Source of the DNA: Candidatus Omnitrophota bacterium
GTDB lineage: Bacteria; Omnitrophota; Gorgyraeia; B26-G9
Direction: 5' to 3'
Length of the DNA stretch: 7,357 nt
Assembly: GCA_028718845.1 (NCBI GenBank)
Contig: JAQULA010000086.1
Coordinates: forward strand, 1-7,357
Numbering within the stretch: position 1 is the stretch's first letter; every line of letters begins with the position of its first letter. Shown here in pieces: positions 6,700-7,357 of this stretch. The notes beneath the pieces were generated by a model. It was not told the origin of the DNA. It saw nothing but the letters and a program-made list of their open reading frames with translations, and did not search any database. Position numbers and translations under genes: made by a program.

Positions 6700-7092
6700 A
6701 TGTTTAAAAAAATCATTATTATTTGTCTAAGTGTTATCTTCTGTGCGGGGGTTTGTTGCGGACAGGAGCAAACTCAAGAGGAATATTATCCCAGCGGGGT
6801 GTTGAAAACCGAGATATCGTTTAAAGACGGCAAAATTCACGGTATGCTTAAAAAATATTATGAAAACGGGGGTCTGCGCTCGGTTGTTCCGTATAAACAG
6901 GGACTAAGACACGGGATAGTCCAGGGGTATTATGAAAGCGGGGAACTGGCCGTGGAAGTGTCTTATGCTGATGACGAGAGACAGGGGGACACGGTATATT
7001 ACGACAAACAGGGCAATATCCTGGGAGAAGAATCCTGGGGCAATATGGCCGGCATACTTAATGAGATATTGTTCGACGCGGTAAATCGGTGA
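6700..7092 (+). CDS. Small exported MORN-repeat protein
   Basis: A 130-residue protein with a signal peptide (MFKKIIIICLSVIFCAGVCC); Cys19-Cys20 lie where a lipobox cysteine would be, but Val at -1 makes a lipoprotein uncertain. The mature part is a run of MORN_2-type repeats with a strict 24-residue spacing: units start at the YY pairs 29-30, 53-54 and 77-78, each with the pattern YY-x-x-G-x-L, a strand, then (K/R)-x-G. The matching HG, HG and QG turns fall at 47-48, 71-72 and 95-96. A partial fourth unit covers 100-113. Such repeats occur in YwqK-like antitoxins and in many exported proteins of unknown function; here the signal peptide argues against an antitoxin role. The last 17 residues are non-repeat. 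The start is fixed by a TAA three codons upstream, yet there is no Shine-Dalgarno, and the first codons are AT-rich. Confidence 0.85.
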   Translation: MFKKIIIICLSVIFCAGVCCGQEQTQEEYYPSGVLKTEISFKDGKIHGMLKKYYENGGLRSVVPYKQGLRHGIVQGYYESGELAVEVSYADDERQGDTVYYDKQGNILGEESWGNMAGILNEILFDAVNR

Positions 7093-7128
7093 GGGAACTT
7101 TTTGTAAACAGGCATGTCTAATTATATG

Positions 7129-7163
7129 TGATCAGTGATCAGCGGTTGGCGGATAGCGGATAG
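7129..7163. repeat. TGATCAG / CGGATAG heptamer tandem repeat
   Basis: Five contiguous 7-base units: TGATCAG twice (7129-7142), CGGTTGG (7143-7149) and CGGATAG twice (7150-7163). Each TGATCAG contains the palindrome TGATCA. The unit sequences differ from those in the other two gaps but the 7-base period is the same. It lies between the MORN gene and the next gene. Confidence 0.65.
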
Positions 7164-7186
7164 TGAAAAAGAAATCGCAGCTGTCC

Positions 7187-7226
7187 TTAACCGTTGATAA
7201 CCATTATTAACCGTTGATAACGATAA
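7187..7226 (+). repeat. 20-base tandem repeat upstream of the last gene
   Basis: TTAACCGTTGATAAC occurs at 7187-7201 and again at 7207-7221. The full 20-base units (7187-7206, 7207-7226) differ at a few positions in their last five bases. Within each, GTTGATAAC is a near-palindrome (GTT-3-AAC). The second copy ends two bases before the Shine-Dalgarno AAGGAG (7228-7233). The 20-base spacing is about two helical turns, as expected for paired operator sites on one face of the DNA. Binding by a regulator is an inference; the repeat itself is certain. Confidence 0.6.
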
Positions 7227-7237
7227 TAAGGAGACCT

Positions 7238-7357
7238 ATGCGCATTGTCCGTTGGCTTAAAAAAGGAATTATCTCCGGGCTGGGAATGTTGTTTGTATTT
7301 CCGAATACCGCGAACGCCATGGGAAAAGCCCGTGAACCGGGGAGAGTCGAGCCGTCT
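7238..7357 (+). CDS. Start of an exported protein, cut by the window end
   Basis: ATG 7238 opens a frame with no stop through the window end (40 codons). It is preceded by a strong Shine-Dalgarno AAGGAG (7228-7233), though with a tight spacing of 4 bases. The peptide begins MRIVRWLKKGIISGLGMLFV and continues FPNTANA, a standard signal peptide with a basic n-region, hydrophobic core and a probable Ala-Asn-Ala cleavage site at residues 25-27. What follows (residues 28-40) is charged and has no recognisable domain. The product is an exported protein of unknown type. A paired repeat just upstream may regulate it. Confidence 0.72.
   Translation, partial: MRIVRWLKKGIISGLGMLFVFPNTANAMGKAREPGRVEPS

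Noticed and set aside
7102..7128. Promoter TTGTAA / TATATG before the last gene
   Set aside because: Four of six matches in each box with a 15-base spacer; too weak to list as a feature.

Overview
The window is one strand-consistent stretch of a bacterial chromosome of roughly balanced base composition; every convincing gene is on the + strand. Export signals, a periplasmic-looking C-terminally anchored protein and a MORN-repeat exported protein point to a Gram-negative-type cell envelope. The taxon cannot be fixed from the sequence. The style of the intergenic repeats and the gene mix would suit an uncultivated phylum such as Omnitrophota, but this is a weak inference. No rRNA, tRNA, CRISPR array or insertion sequence is visible.

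Layout. Bases 1-580 hold no intact gene that I can defend. They contain coding-looking fragments in different frames with in-frame stops (one resembling a Phd-type antitoxin, one a signal peptide followed by a frame break), then a good sigma70-type promoter at about 477-506. Genes then follow in order: an exported TPR protein (581-1465); a PurF-family amidophosphoribosyltransferase homologue with a defective glutaminase site (1671-3143); a polytopic DUF2339-type membrane protein with an N-terminal zinc ribbon (3240-5195); a DUF3999-type exported protein with a C-terminal membrane anchor (5216-6568); a small exported MORN-repeat protein (6700-7092); and the first 40 codons of another exported protein (7238 to the window end).

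How the genes relate. The DUF2339/DUF3999 pair is separated by only 20 bases and is almost certainly one transcriptional unit; the two families are commonly neighbours and probably act together in the envelope, function unknown. The other genes are separated by gaps of about 95-235 bases and look like independent units. The PurF-like gene sits away from any other purine gene in this window.

Most notable. (1) The PurF homologue starts Met-Ser-Gly instead of Met-Cys-Gly and also lacks the other glutamine-binding residues, while its PRPP site and four iron-sulfur cysteines are kept. (2) Three of the intergenic gaps are built of degenerate tandem heptamers, with different heptamers sharing the same 7-base period, and two gaps share an identical 19-mer. 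(3) A 20-base tandem repeat lies directly in front of the ribosome binding site of the last gene.
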